A stretch of DNA of 64,000 nt from Gnetum montanum (taxonomy: Eukaryota > Streptophyta > Gnetopsida > Gnetales > Gnetaceae): positions 490,566-554,565 of the forward strand of contig MNCI01004678.1 in NCBI GenBank assembly GCA_015680685.1. Reading direction: 5' to 3'. Made by a program: the position numbers and the translations under genes. Position 1 is the stretch's first letter, and every line of letters starts with the position of its first letter. Under the pieces are notes generated by a model. That model ran no database searches. It saw nothing but the letters and a program-made list of their open reading frames with translations, and was not told the origin of the DNA. Below are positions 23,330 to 34,894 of the stretch, in pieces.

Positions 23330-25063
23330 CATCACAATGTGTGTGAGCATGATGGTTTGTATGTTAGGAGGTGTTTGCTTTAAATGATGCTCAAAGGGTT
23401 GAATGGTGGAGGCGATTGGAGGTTCAGAGGCACTAGCCACAGCTGTGTGTGAGGGTATGTTTAGGTTATTAGGCCAGAAAAAGGAACGTTTCTGTGGTTT
23501 TACTTCTGGTCCTCTTGGCTGAGAAGCCAATTGTAAGTTGACAGCCCTCGTAGAGTTACGTGGTTATGGCTGTGGTGGTATTTCCCCCTACATAGGTGGA
23601 GTAGGCAGTAGTTGAGTGAGGTGTTGATGAGTAGGGACAACAAGAGAAGGTGACGGAGGATAGAAGAGATGTGGGTTCTCCCTCCTAGGTGATGGAGACT
23701 GAGTTTGGAAGTATTTCAAGGGGTAGTAATGATTTTGAAAAGTCACGTGACTAGAAGAGTCCCACGGGGAGATTGGTTGTTGAACATAGTACCCATAAGG
23801 ATCTGGCTGCCAATAAGGGTACTGTTGCCTTGGAGGTGGCATCCCCCACAATTGTGGATGTTGCCACTACTAGAAATATTTGTAAGGTTGCAGTGGTTCT
23901 CCACTTGGATAAGAACCTTGTTGTTGTTGGAACTACCTGGGATTGCCTTGTGTGTAGGGCAATCTTTGGGGTGTTTGCCTCTTTGCCAAAGGAGGATTCA
24001 ATGCATACACCCCAGACCCTTGTAGATGCGACACCATGGGACAACACCCCTTAGGATGTTTATATTGAAATATGTCACACTCATCATCTTTTATATCAAA
24101 GTCTATAACCTATTCTGCTACAACAACTTTGCCCTTACCTTTATGGTAGGCACATTCAACTTACCTTTATGGTAGGCACATTCAACTTTCTCCTACGCTG
24201 ATTGTGATCATTACTTCTCTCTTTGGACTCCTCCGCGATTTTCAGAACACTTTGAAATTTTTCATCCAAAGAGTCCCACATCTTGTCAACCTTGGCCAAT
24301 ATTTCAGAAGAAAATTTTTGTAGGGGAAAGGTTTTATGGTTCACCACTGCATCCAGTGGTGATTCATCCTCATTTTCACAAAATTAGACTTCCCTCTTTC
24401 AGATGAAGGGATCCCGATTATACTCTTCTGCACTTTCCTTCTTTCTTAGTTTCCCCTCTTCTTTAGCCAGTTGCTCAATTAAGTGCTATAATTGATGGAC
24501 CCTTAGCTTCAATAGTCGTCCTTGGGCATACAAGCCAAGGGTCTTTCTGGTTTCAAAGCGAAGCCCATCAATGATATGGCGAAGCTATGTCTGCTAAGAG
24601 TAGCCATGATCAAGGCATCGATGTAACAATGAGTAGTATCTACTCATGGTTTCATCCAAGTGCTCGTAACCACCTTGCTTCCATCCTTGGATCTATCGTC
24701 TCAAGTTAGCCACTTTGGAGTAGGTTTGATACTTGTCATTGAAAATTTCTAGCATCGTACTCCATCTTTTGATTGAGTCTAGATCCAAAGACTGATACTA
24801 GCTTTTCCCTTCTTTGATGAGTCTATGGGGAAACAACTTAAGTTTCTACCAATCATTATCTATGTTCTATAGGGTGCAAGCATCATGAAACACTTGTAAG
24901 TGAGTCTATGGATCAAAAGTATATCCCCCTTCAAATTTGGAGATGTTGTTCATGTTAATGCACTTGATCCGACCATCTTTTAAGTGCCTACTGGGTATTT
25001 AAACTGCCTCAGCGATATTGAGCATACTTCAAGTACCCAACAGTGGTTCATCCGAGTCATAAT
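23330..25063 (-). pseudogene. Gag of element C, C-terminal part (left of nested D)
   Basis: Continuation of the gag that starts at 34730. It holds the gag core near 24950-24480, a Lys/Glu-rich stretch (24347-24156), the segment with H-P-K-G-C-C-P near 24050 and a Pro/Gln/Tyr-rich tail (23990-23588). A 26-bp tandem duplication at 24135-24186 shifts the frame. Many stops. Confidence 0.65.
24135..24186 (-). repeat. 26-bp tandem duplication in the gag of C
   Basis: Units at 24135-24160 and 24161-24186 (TTACCTTTATGG...CATTCAAC) are identical. A length of 26 is not a multiple of three, so the duplication itself disrupts gag. Confidence 0.85.
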
Positions 25064-25068
25064 CCTGT

Positions 25069-25881
25069 TGATGAGACACAATATCGCATGGGCCGAGATA
25101 TCACTTCGTCCCCTATGATATCGCGTACGTGATATCGCGGTACGTCACAATTTCTATAAATAAGAGGTGGCTCTCCCTTGTTTCCCCATCCTAGGCTAAA
25201 TAGTAGGGAAACTCTGGCAGATTGATCACTCCAAAGATAGAATATTTTCCATGTGCCCGCAGTAGGAGTCCTAAAGTGAATGGATCTTTATTCGAGCAAA
25301 CATTATACTTGAACACAAGTTTGTGTACGGCAATAAAGACGAACTTCATGGATAAACCTTGCAGTGCATGGAATAGGCTAATTATGATTTTATTTATTGT
25401 TATTTATTGCTTTCCATTTACATGCTTTATTAGGACTTAAATCTTTCTTAACCCTTCTCTCCTAGTTAAGTGCCTTAGTACGACTGCTTCGAGCACGTGC
25501 ATTACGCGTGGTGATCCCAGCAACGGCTAGCGTTTGGTAGCCATGGTTGCATCGGTTCAGGGTGTGTACGGTAAGTGGGAACAGATGCTGACACTAGGTA
25601 AATTAAGACTTAGTTCATTAGTTAGAATTAGTTATTTAATTTCTTCAACCTTTTACCTCACTAGCATAGGAGATAAACTGAAAAACATATAAAAATCATA
25701 TACCTCGAACTTACTTAACCATACACCATGACAACTACAAGTAAGTTTGGGAAGACAATGAATGATTAACCTTAAGTGTTCCATGAGGTGTGTAGGCACT
25801 TAGTCTGTGACGTTCGACTGGATCACACGTGTTATGCTCATATTTGTATGGTTGAGTGTAGGGGTACCTTGCCACTCATCA
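25069..25881 (+). repeat. 5' LTR of element D
   Basis: About 813 bp, TGATGAGA...CTCATCA. U3 starts with GATATC-type palindromes (25078-25140), TATA box at 25154-25163 (CTATAAATAA), AATAAA at 25332-25337, shared U5 end. Slightly longer than the 3' copy because of an extra GATATC unit. Confidence 0.92.
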
Positions 25882-25882
25882 T

Positions 25883-25902
25883 TGGCGTCGTTGTCGAGGA
25901 CT
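25883..25902 (+). other. Primer-binding site of element D (tRNA-Asp, mutated)
   Basis: TGGCGTCGTTGTCGAGGACT begins two bases after the LTR. It matches the tRNA-Asp PBS of A except for transitions consistent with deamination. Confidence 0.8.
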
Positions 25903-26029
25903 AAGTGTTTGTGCGCTAAGTAGAACATAGGATATTACTCACATTGTTAGGAGCTTAAATGAACTTTAGGGTTAATCAAAAGAAAAAAAATTATTTATAA
26001 CGGTCAAATAGCACACTAGATAAGACATC

Positions 26030-28490
26030 ATGTCTTCTTCTTCTTCTCACAACAACACATCACCTAGGGATCATACAAAGAATAGTCAGCAATCAAAAAC
26101 ACATAACCTAAATCCGCCAGTTCCTTAGCAATATAGGGTGGAATATACTCATCCCGATGAGTATATTCCCAATTTTACTTTTATCTTCCATCAAGATGAA
26201 TAGATGCGCTGGAGAGATTTGCAAGGTAACATAGTGTTACGTCTAGATCGTGCAGTCCCTAACATGCTCCTCCGTGCTTTGGCACAGATTAGCATGACTC
26301 AGCTATATGTTGAATACGTTATGGGTGATTTTAATATGACGGATTACCATCCCATAGCTTTACAATGTATGAGGGACTCAAGGCAGGAGAGCCAACATAC
26401 ACTGTTGAAGGGTAAAGAGGTCCCGCACGTTCTTAGTGAAACTAGAGATGGTGAACCACTTATAATTGGTTCACTATCAAGAGATGTTTATCCTTCTAAG
26501 AATAGTGAGGAGGTGGGGTATCAGAACCTACAATCCATGATACACAACCTTGTTTTTGATACCTGTGAACACCAACTGTTCATAGAGGGAACAACAACAA
26601 ATGACAAGGATGGGCACTTAGATCATCATCACAATTGGGGCCGAAGCCATAGAAGAGAAGGTAAGAAACATCGCCATAGCGATGGTTCTCCTTCTTCTTC
26701 CCCTTCTTCACATCATTCACCCTCTCCTTCCACATCAAGGCACAATCATGAAGAGCATAACGGAGAGGATAAAGATAAGGGAAATGAGAGACCTTGACAA
26801 GACAGTCGAGAGAGAGGACAAGGGCATGAACAAAGGGAAAGTAGGGAACAATGGAGACATCATAGATGTCATGAAAGAGATGATCATGACGAACCCCTAC
26901 TGGCCACCCAAAGCATGCTAAACATAATAGAGGCAGTAAGAATCCAAACAAGGCATTTAAAAGATAGTCGGATCAAACGTTTAGACATGAACAATATCCC
27001 ACACTTTGAGGGGGGATACAACATTGATCCACAACATCATTTATAGGCATTCCACGATGCTTGCACCTTGCAAAACATAGAGAATGAGTGGCAAAAACTT
27101 AAGTTGTTTCCCAGGACACTCATCAAGGAAGCAGAGAGTTGGTACCGATCCTTAGAACTGGAAACCATCAGGATGTGGAGTACGATGTTAGAACTCTTCA
27201 ACGATAAGTATCAAACGTACTCCAAAGTGTCTAATTTGCATAAGCAGATCTAAGGATGGAAGCAAGGTACTTATGAACCCTTGGATGCTACCATGTGCCG
27301 TTACTATGCATTGTTACATCGTTGCCTGGGCCATGGTTATGCACAGCGGGATCAACTCTACCACATTGTAGATGGGCTAAGGTATGAAACTAGGAGAACC
27401 CTTGGGACTTATGCCCAAGGAAGACTATCAGAACTTAGAGCCCATGAGATACATTGCTTGTTGGAATAAGTAGCAAAATAAGAAGGGGAGATATGAAAAA
27501 GAGAAAGTGAAGAAGAATATAATCATGATCCCTCTCTTCGAAAGAAGGGAGTGAGATTTTGCGATGAAGAGGATGAGTCACCAATTGAAGAGTTGGTGAA
27601 CAGGAAAACCTTGCTACTTCAAAAGCTAATAACAAAACTAGTGGCTAAGGTAAAAGAAGTATGGAGCTCCTTAGATAGTAAAATTAAAACTGTCCTGATA
27701 ATTGTAGAGGAGTCTAAGGAGGAACAAGGTAGTGACAAGAACAAGAAAAAGCGGAGAGATTTAGGCCCTGCATGTGACAAGGGTAAGGGGAAAATAATTA
27801 TCTTTGATGAGGTTGTGGAATCAGACACAGACAATGACTGTGGATGTGAGATCTACTAATATGACCATCCTAAGGGATGTTGTCCAATCATCTCACATCT
27901 ACAAGAATCTGGGGTGTATGCACTCAACCCAAGACTCAATAGAAGACAGACACCCTGTAGGTTACCTTATCCTCAAGGTAACCCAAGACAGTTCCACCAA
28001 CCATTAACGTACTATCCAAGTAGAACTCCACCACAACTCGTCGGACAACATCAGCAGTGGAAATACCCACAATCATGGGGGATGCCACCGCCAAAACATC
28101 AATACCCTTGCCAGCAACCGATCCCTCCAAGTGACCATATGGGTTACGCAATTCCACAACGTCACTACCTAGTTCAGGAATATCACTAGACTTCCCCTCC
28201 AGGAATGAACACCCCACATGTATACCACCCTCTAAATCCATCTGCACCTTTCACGCCAGTAGCTCCACCACCAACCACTCCAACAACGCCAAGGGTATTT
28301 CCCACGCAACCGCAACAACCTAATGTCACGAGGGCTTCCAATATTCAATTCTCAGTTGGTCCTAATAGTTTTACACTGAAATAAGCTTTATTTAGAGCCA
28401 AAAATCCAACTAAGCCCTCACCCTCACAAGCGGTTGAACATCTAAACATCGTCGTACCAAATAAGGTTTCGGGAATCCCTTCAAACAAAA
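26030..28490 (+). pseudogene. Gag of element D, interrupted
   Basis: ATG at 26030 is in frame with the long piece 26204-26797, separated from it by one stop (26189-26191). The core lies at 27040-27480 with W-Y-R-S-L-E-L-E-T, then a Lys/Glu-rich region (27551-27859) and a Pro/Gln-rich tail (27914-28380). N-terminal features are a Ser-rich start and a His/Ser/Arg-rich stretch at 26600-26797. About ten stops or frameshifts. Closest relative in the window is the gag of A. Confidence 0.78.
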
Positions 28491-28499
28491 AGACGTGCC

Positions 28500-28989
28500 C
28501 AATGCACATGGCTATGTTAACACATACCATAACCAATTGGATTAAGGTAGGCCACCTTCCCAAGAAATTATCCAATCTTGGGAGTCCCCTAATTTACCTT
28601 CAGGTCACTAGGAATGAACCTCATAAGGCTCTTCTTGACTCAAGCTCTGGAGTTAACTTAATCTCGCAAGAATTGTATAAAGCCTGGAACCTGCCTCCAC
28701 TCAAGAAGAGCAATATTCGCTTAGAGCTAGCTGACCAGTCCATCACTATTTTGTTGGGACAAGTTGAGGACATTCTTACCACCGTGGGTGGTTGGTCATA
28801 CCTAGCCAATTTCCTAGTGATCTAAATAAATAATGACAAGGGGGATTTCCCCATAATAATGGGAAGGGCATGGCTAAGCACAATTGATGCATGCCTAGGA
28901 ATCCGCAATCTTTCCCTAGAAATATCCAAGAAAAATACTTTTGGGAAGATTGAGAGGAAGAGAGTTCCATGCATCGCATATGGTGACAC
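28500..28989 (+). pseudogene. Aspartic protease of element D with altered active site
   Basis: Open from 28502 to 28825, then one stop, then readable to the filler at 28990. The active-site motif reads L-L-D-S-S-S-G-V-N near 28634-28660, where A and C have D-S-G-S-G. The Gly of the catalytic D-S/T-G triplet is therefore Ser, which should inactivate it. The flap side (V-E-D-I-L-T-T-V-G-G-W-S-Y) and I-I-M-G-R-A-W-L are intact. Confidence 0.75.
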
Positions 28990-29024
28990 AGTGAGAGTTG
29001 CATGATTGGTCATGCCTTTCCTCA
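28990..29024 (+). other. 35-bp filler at the RT deletion junction of D, copied from gag of C
   Basis: The 35 bases are identical to 33987-34021 on the same strand, in the gag of C just outside D. Sequence left of it is the end of protease and right of it is the RT palm/thumb boundary, so it sits at the break where RT fingers and palm are missing. Confidence 0.75.
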
Positions 29025-29033
29025 ATTTTATGG

Positions 29034-29810
29034 GATGAGCTTTGATCAAGCTCTCAGCCGGTTAGAGCAAGTATTGAAACGATGTGTCAAAACCAACCTA
29101 AAGCTCAACTGGTAGAAGAGCCATTTGATAGATCAAGAGGGTGTCGTACTGGGGCATAAAATTTCACAATCAGGAATAGAGGTGGATCTGGAAAAAATTA
29201 AAGTCATTCGAGGAATTACCTGACAACCAGAGACTGTCAAAGACATTTGGTCATTCCTTGGACACACTGGCTACTACAGGAGATTTATCGAGAACTTCTC
29301 CAAAATTTCCAAGCTATTGGTGGAATTAAAGAAAAAAGATGCACCATTTGAATGGACCAGGGAATGTGAACGAGCATTCCACACTCTCAAATAGACACTT
29401 GTGGAAACTCCCATTCTACAAGCCCTTGACTGGTCTAGGCCGTTCCATATCATGACCAACACATCTAATTATGCCTTAGGAGCCGTACTAACACAATTAG
29501 AGGAACAAAAATGACCGTATTACATCCACTGTGCCAGTAAGAGTATCACCGGTGCACAACTCAACTACACGACTATGGAAAAGGAATTAATGGTTGTAGT
29601 GTTTGCAATGGACAAATTTAGGCACTATGTATTGGGCTAAAAATTATACATCCATATGGATCATAGTGCAATTAGGTTCCTTATGAACAAGCCAACGATT
29701 AGCCCACATCGTTGGTTGGTAATTCTTCAGGAGTTCAATTTAACAATAGTAGATCGCAAAGGCACCGAGAATGTAGTTGCAGATCACCTATCTCGGTTGT
29801 GTTGGGACAG
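29034..29810 (+). pseudogene. RT C-terminal part and RNase H of element D
   Basis: Begins at F-D-Q-A-L, just beyond the position of the missing catalytic RT motif. The RT thumb and connection are recognised by V-L-G-H-K-I-S and F-L-G-H-T-G-Y-Y-R-R-F-I. RNase H follows, with the E of M-E-K-E-L, H-M-D-H-S-A-I and V-V-A-D-H-L-S-R-L near 29790. The first RNase H aspartate reads Asn (T-N-T-S-N-Y-A-L-G). Stops occur at former Gln or Trp positions. Confidence 0.8.
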
Positions 29811-30039
29811 CAAAGAGTATGAATATGCTATATCTGACCATTTTCCTGATGAAACCCTCTTTGCTGGTGTAGTAAAGCATCAACCCATGGAAATAAATTG
29901 GTATAGTAGCATTCTTGCTTATCTCATTTTCCAACAAACACCACAGGGGTTGGACTTTAGGAAGAAACAATAGTTTCTTCACAAAACCAAGTACTTCATG
30001 GAAATCAAGGAACAACTCTATAAAGTCTATCCTGATGGC

Positions 30040-31160
30040 TTGGTTCGATGGTGTGTGCCCAATCAAGATCAATTAAAAGTTCTCCAGGATGCTCATGAGG
30101 GCCCCTGTGGGGGTCACTATGCTGGGAGATGAACGACTACCAAGGTCCTACTTGCAGGATATTATTGGCCAACACTATTTTAGGATGCCCATAATTTTGC
30201 CCAATCCTGTGAATGCTACCAACGTGATGGTGGAATGACTGCTAGAATGGAGGATCCATAACAATGGATTCAACCTTTAGAACCCTTCAATATCTGCGGA
30301 ATAGATTTTATGGGGCCTATTACATCGATGTCCAACGGAAAAGCATATATCATCATTGTTGTTGATTACTTATACAAATGGGCTGAAGCAACCATAGTAA
30401 TAGACTACACATCATCTACAGCTGCACAATTTGTCCAAAAAAAAATCGTAAACATATTTGGTGTGCCGCGTGCACTCATCTTTGATAATGGAACACATTT
30501 TATGGGTGCAACCTTTCACAAATTGATGCAACACTTAGGGGTTGAGCATAAATTGACCACACCTTACCACCCCCAAGCTAATGGCCAACCTGAGGTTACT
30601 AATCGGGAGATTACCAGAATATTAACGAGAATGATTAGCAAATTTAGGCGAGACTAGAGCAAAAAACTAAATGACACTCTCTGGGCATACTGCTCCACTT
30701 GGAAGCTCCCTACAGGCTATTCTCTCTATGAGTTAGTGTATGGGAAACTACCAAAGCTTCCCATATAGAATGAACTTTGTGCACTATCCATGGCTTGTGA
30801 CCTTCACCTAGACCTCAACTTAGCACAAAAACAATGGTTTGAAACTCTGAATGTGCTAGACGAGAATAGATTGGTTGCACTATCATTAAATGAGTTGCAC
30901 AAAGCACATAGTAAATAGCATCATGACTTAAGAATTCAAAGGTTTATATACCAACCAAGAGACAAGGTCCTTTACTGGAATCCCACGCACGTACCTTAGT
31001 GTACAAAATTTCAAACATTGTGGGAAGGATCCTATATTATTCATACAACCTTCCCCTCTGGAGCCATGATGATATACAAGCCTGACAGACTGGATAAAAG
31101 ATTATTAGTTAATGTACAACAAACAAAACCTTTTTGTAAACCTGCAACAGCCAATACAAA
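30040..31160 (+). pseudogene. Integrase of element D
   Basis: The zinc-binding domain has H-E-G...G-H-Y and Y-Y-W-P and a later C-E-C-Y (30085-30230). The core is best kept in 30310-30657: G-I-D-F-M-G-P-I supplies the first Asp, F-D-N-G-T-H-F the second, and A-N-G-Q-P-E-V-T-N-R-E the catalytic Glu. D thus retains the full DDE set, unlike C and F. The C-terminal domain runs to about 31150 with W-E-G-S-Y-I-I. Stops occur at Q, W and R positions. Confidence 0.8.
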
Positions 31161-33123
31161 TTACACCTCCACTAGCAGGCAACCTCGCTCTCTATTTTGG
31201 ATCTCTCCCTTGCAATCCATTCATGGGGGAGATGGCCACCTATGCTAATCATTTGGGGCCCTCAATTCTTTTTAAGTTTTTGTTTTACACATTTTTGTTT
31301 TATAAATTTTGTTGTTTTTATTTTACAACATCGTTATACTTTTTCATTTTTTGTTTGTGTGTGTGCATGATCCACCTTGTAAGTTTTTCATCAATAAGTG
31401 TTCTCCATGATGGTATGAACTATTTTCATATTGGTTGCTAATGTTTGGTTTTTACCTTTAAGTCATTATGTTGATACTAAGGTATGTTTCTTTTGACATA
31501 GCAGGCAATGAGTTCACTTCATCCATTCATCCACAAGTTTCTATGGTCTCTCTCAGCTTGGAAGTGTATAGTCTCCCTTCATAATAAGAACCTTAACGAA
31601 TCGATGATTGAGCATTTATCAAACTAAGGAAGGACTCAAGGATTGAAAAGGGTGTGACTTCAAGGGAACTTGATGCATTTGTGTTGGCCATTCTCTTGGG
31701 TGCTTGAATGTTTTCTTCTTGAGTTTTCTTGTTGTTTTGATGTTACCCAATTATCGGGAAGCCAAGAAAATAAAAATAACAAAGTCTTTGCATGGTGTGG
31801 TTCTCACGCATAAAAACACAAAACACAAAAAAAGAAAAACAAAGTGAGAATTCAAAGCACACCCCTTAGAAGAAATAATGATTTTGGCTACAAGCATTGG
31901 TTATGAAACTAAAAATGTTCCCTCTAACTAAGGCCCTTTTTGCTTCCCATTCTCTTTTTCTTGTTTCGTTGGAATGGTGGTGACTCTTGGGTGAAGGTAT
32001 TCTTGTTGCTTCAAGTGGATGGTTTGACCAAATGCATTAATGCAAAGTCACTGGAAGTGGTCTATTTGAGGTCAGATTTGGAATGGGACCTGCTAAGTCA
32101 CTTTAATAATGACACACACAAGGGGCTATACACCATCTTATTCTTGGGATTCCATTCCATTCTCTTCTCTCCACCCTTCTCTCCATTGTTCACCTTATTG
32201 TCGGTTGTATCATTATTGTATATTTTGGTTGATGCATTGTTTTCTTTTTGGTAAATTCTTACGGTTAAGACTTTAACTCTTGTTCCAGTTGACATTCCCA
32301 GAGCCTACGAACTCTTTGAATGTGGGTTTGTTAGGCCATTAAGGGCATGAGCCTACTTTGGGGAGGACCCACTGACATTCATCTTTGGTGCACCAATTAA
32401 ATTTTTTTCCTTAACATTTTTGTAATTAGTTTTATTTTGTTCATTTCCATCTTGATATCCATTTCATCGATGCTATAGTTGTCTCTTTTTATCTATCTTT
32501 CTTACTCCGCTTCTTTCTCCATTCTAATGCTACCGGAGGTTTGCGATTAGTCATGGGGGTACGAGGCCCGATTTTTTTGATTTTCTCATAGCCCTAATTT
32601 TTTCAATTTTTTCCTAACTTGTACACCTTCGATAGTCACCATTAATACATCTCTAGATAAACAAGTAGCCATACCACAACCTAGCCAATGGACTTACACT
32701 GAAGCAAGGTATTAATTACATGATGATTCATTTACCCTTGCTAATATAAGATTGTATTGTTTGTGCAGATGGTGATCATACAAAAATGGATTGGATTTGG
32801 AGAAAACACTTGGAATGGAGCAGTGCTGGAAGTAGTAATGCAAGGAGCAAGATCGATGATGCACTTACTGATGGACAACGAAAGGTGCAATCTTGGCATT
32901 GGTAGCAGCAACAACTCCTTATTTTTCTCTCTCTTTCTTAGCTACCAAATGAGGCCTGATGTCAATGTAATAAGGTGTTCACTCTTGTTGTCATGAACAC
33001 CAGTTTTGTCAAAGTCTTGTAATGATGATCCGTTCACAAGTCATCCCATTAGTTCTATTCAGTCAATAATCCCATACCTTCCCAATATTTTGTAAGGAAC
33101 TTGAGGATGAGTTTTCATTTAAT
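31160..33123 (+). other. 3' noncoding region of element D
   Basis: Colinear with 3879-5930 of A in opposite orientation. Contains T-rich repeats (31265-31325), the conserved short frame ending at 32254, and the purine-rich block near 32355-32382 (TTTGGGGAGGACCCACTGAC). Confidence 0.6.
31940..32254 (+). CDS. Conserved short reading frame in the 3' region of D
   Basis: 104 codons open in D; the last 76 match the frame at 4946-4716 in A, ending at the same F-S-F-W-stop. The C-terminal half is hydrophobic. Preservation of frame in two decayed copies could be chance given their close relationship. No known family. Confidence 0.28.
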   Translation: MLPILFFLFRWNGGDSWVKVFLLLQVDGLTKCINAKSLEVVYLRSDLEWDLLSHFNNDTHKGLYTILFLGFHSILFSPPFSPLFTLLSVVSLLYILVDALFSFW

Positions 33124-33133
33124 CATGGGGGTA
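33124..33133 (+). other. Polypurine tract of element D
   Basis: CATGGGGGTA immediately before the 3' LTR, as in A and C. Confidence 0.8.
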
Positions 33134-33932
33134 TGATGAGACGCGATATCGCATGGGCCATGATATCGCGTCGTCCCCTACGATATCACGGTACGCCACA
33201 ATTTCTATAAAGAAGAGGTGGCTCTCCCTTGTTTCCCCATCCTAGGCTAAACAGTAGGGAAACTCTAGCAGATTGATCACTCCAGAGATGGAATATTTTC
33301 CATGTGCCCACAGTAGGAGTCCTAAAGTGAATGGATCTTTATTCAAGCAAACATTGTACCTGAACATAAGTTTGTGTACGACAATAAAGATGAACTTCCT
33401 GGATAAACCTTGCAGTGCATGGAATAGGCTAATTATGATTTTATTTATTGTTATTTATTGCTTTCCATTTACATGATTTATTAGGACTTAAATCTTTCTC
33501 AACACTTCTCTCCTAGTTAAGTGCCTCAGTACGACTTCTTCAAGCACGTGCATTATGCGTGGTGATCCTAGCAATGACTAGTGTTTGGTAGCCACGGTTG
33601 CATCAGTTCAGGGTGTGTATGGTAAGTGGGAACGGATGCTGACGCTAGGTAAATTAAGACTTAGTTCATTAGTTAGAATTAGTTAGTTAATTTCTTCAAC
33701 CCTTTACCTCACTAGCATAGGAGATAAACTGAAAAACATATAAAAATCATATACCTCGGACTTACTTAATCATACACCATGACAACTACAAGTAAGTCTA
33801 GGAAGACAATGAATGATTAACCTTAAGTGTTCCATGAGGCGTGTAGGCACTTAGTTTGTGGAGTTCGACCGGATCACGCATGTTATGCTCGTATTCGTAT
33901 GGTTGAGTGTAGGGGTACCTCGCTACTCATCA
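33134..33932 (+). repeat. 3' LTR of element D
   Basis: About 799 bp, pair of 25069-25881, with TATA box and AATAAA in matching positions and the shared U5 terminus. Confidence 0.92.
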
Positions 33933-34730
33933 CCTACTGATGGCCATGATGTTTGTGATGATTTCAGCTACCTCTCCTTTCTTAATAGTGAGAGTTGCAT
34001 GATTGGTCATGCCTTTCCTCACGTCGTTCCCTTCGACCCTTACGATCACTATCACCCTGATCCTTTCTACCACAATTATGATTGGAATCAGAACCGGGTG
34101 AAGATAGAGTGGAGTAAGAGGATGGAGAAGAGGGAGGGGAATCACCACCGCCTCGGTGTCGATATCCTCCTCTACTCTGATGGTGACCCCAATCTTCACA
34201 TCCATCCTTACCTTTGCCATGATCTTTCCTGCGTGACCCCCCATCATCCTGGGGGTCCTAGTCACTTGATTGCTTGCTTTGAATGATGGACTGAATGATC
34301 TGATGTGTCAAAGGAGGTTCAGCTGAATGGGAATTGTGAAAGATAGGTTCCTCATTGTCATGCAGTTCTTGCAAGGATAAGGGGTTATTGAACTGTTCCC
34401 CTTCATGTGTTCATGTCGTTCTACCTACTGCTGATCTCGTACACATTGTGCCTTAGTTGGATGATAGTCCCAGTAATCATGGTCCTCCATGACGTATTCC
34501 ACACTGTGGTCCTAAATACCCAATTTGGTAAGATTGTGAAGCAGCATTCTAGGAGCCGATTGGTTAGGTAGTAATATGATGTTACCCTCCATGTCTTGCC
34601 AACACAAATGCTCATCCTGATGTAGGATAAAGGTGAAGTTGGGGACATAATCATTTGGATGCATGTATACCACTTGACATTCCTATGGCACCAGTGGGTT
34701 GGATCCATCTTGCCTGTGAGAAGAAGACAT
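33933..34730 (-). pseudogene. Gag of element C, N-terminal part (right of nested D)
   Basis: ATG at 34730 gives M-S-S-S-H, the start type seen in A and D. The sequence continues to the insertion of D at 33933 with a Ser/Arg/His-rich stretch in shifting frames. The remainder is at 25063-23330. Stops and frameshifts throughout. 33987-34021 is the apparent donor of the filler in D. Confidence 0.65.
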
Positions 34731-34873
34731 TTTGGATGTTAGATAATCCACTAATTGATGTACCTTACTCTTTACTTAGACTACCTAATGTGCATAGACT
34801 TTACTATCCTAGGTCCATTCCAACGAAGTGAATGATAATTTTGCAAAGGTTTGATAGTGCATGTAAGACTAAC

Positions 34874-34893
34874 AATCCTCAGCAACAGTGCCA
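34874..34893 (-). other. Primer-binding site of element C (tRNA-Asp, decayed)
   Basis: Minus-strand TGGCACTGTTGCTGAGGATT lies one base from the 5' LTR. It matches the tRNA-Asp PBS with transitions. Confidence 0.7.
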
Positions 34894-34894
34894 A

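Larger units (their letters stand above)
25069..33932 (+). mobile_element. Element D: Athila-like retrotransposon nested in the gag of C
   Basis: 8.86 kb on the plus strand with LTRs at 25069-25881 and 33134-33932. Flanking bases CCTGT (25064-25068) and CCTAC (33933-33937) fit a decayed 5-bp TSD (two transitions). C's gag sequence resumes on both sides in opposite orientation. Order: 5' LTR, PBS, gag, protease, truncated RT, RNase H, integrase, 3' noncoding, polypurine tract, 3' LTR. The fingers and palm of RT, including the catalytic motif, are deleted at 28990-29024, where a 35-bp filler sits. Same subfamily as A. Confidence 0.9.

Noticed and set aside
26580-26951. Minus-strand frame antisense to the gag of D, with counterparts at 8416-8676
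   Set aside because: It recurs only because gag is conserved; composition is that of a shadow of the His/Ser-rich gag stretch.
33858-34286. A 142-codon plus-strand frame across the D/C junction
   Set aside because: It starts in the LTR of D and continues antisense through the gag of C; it is a product of the insertion.
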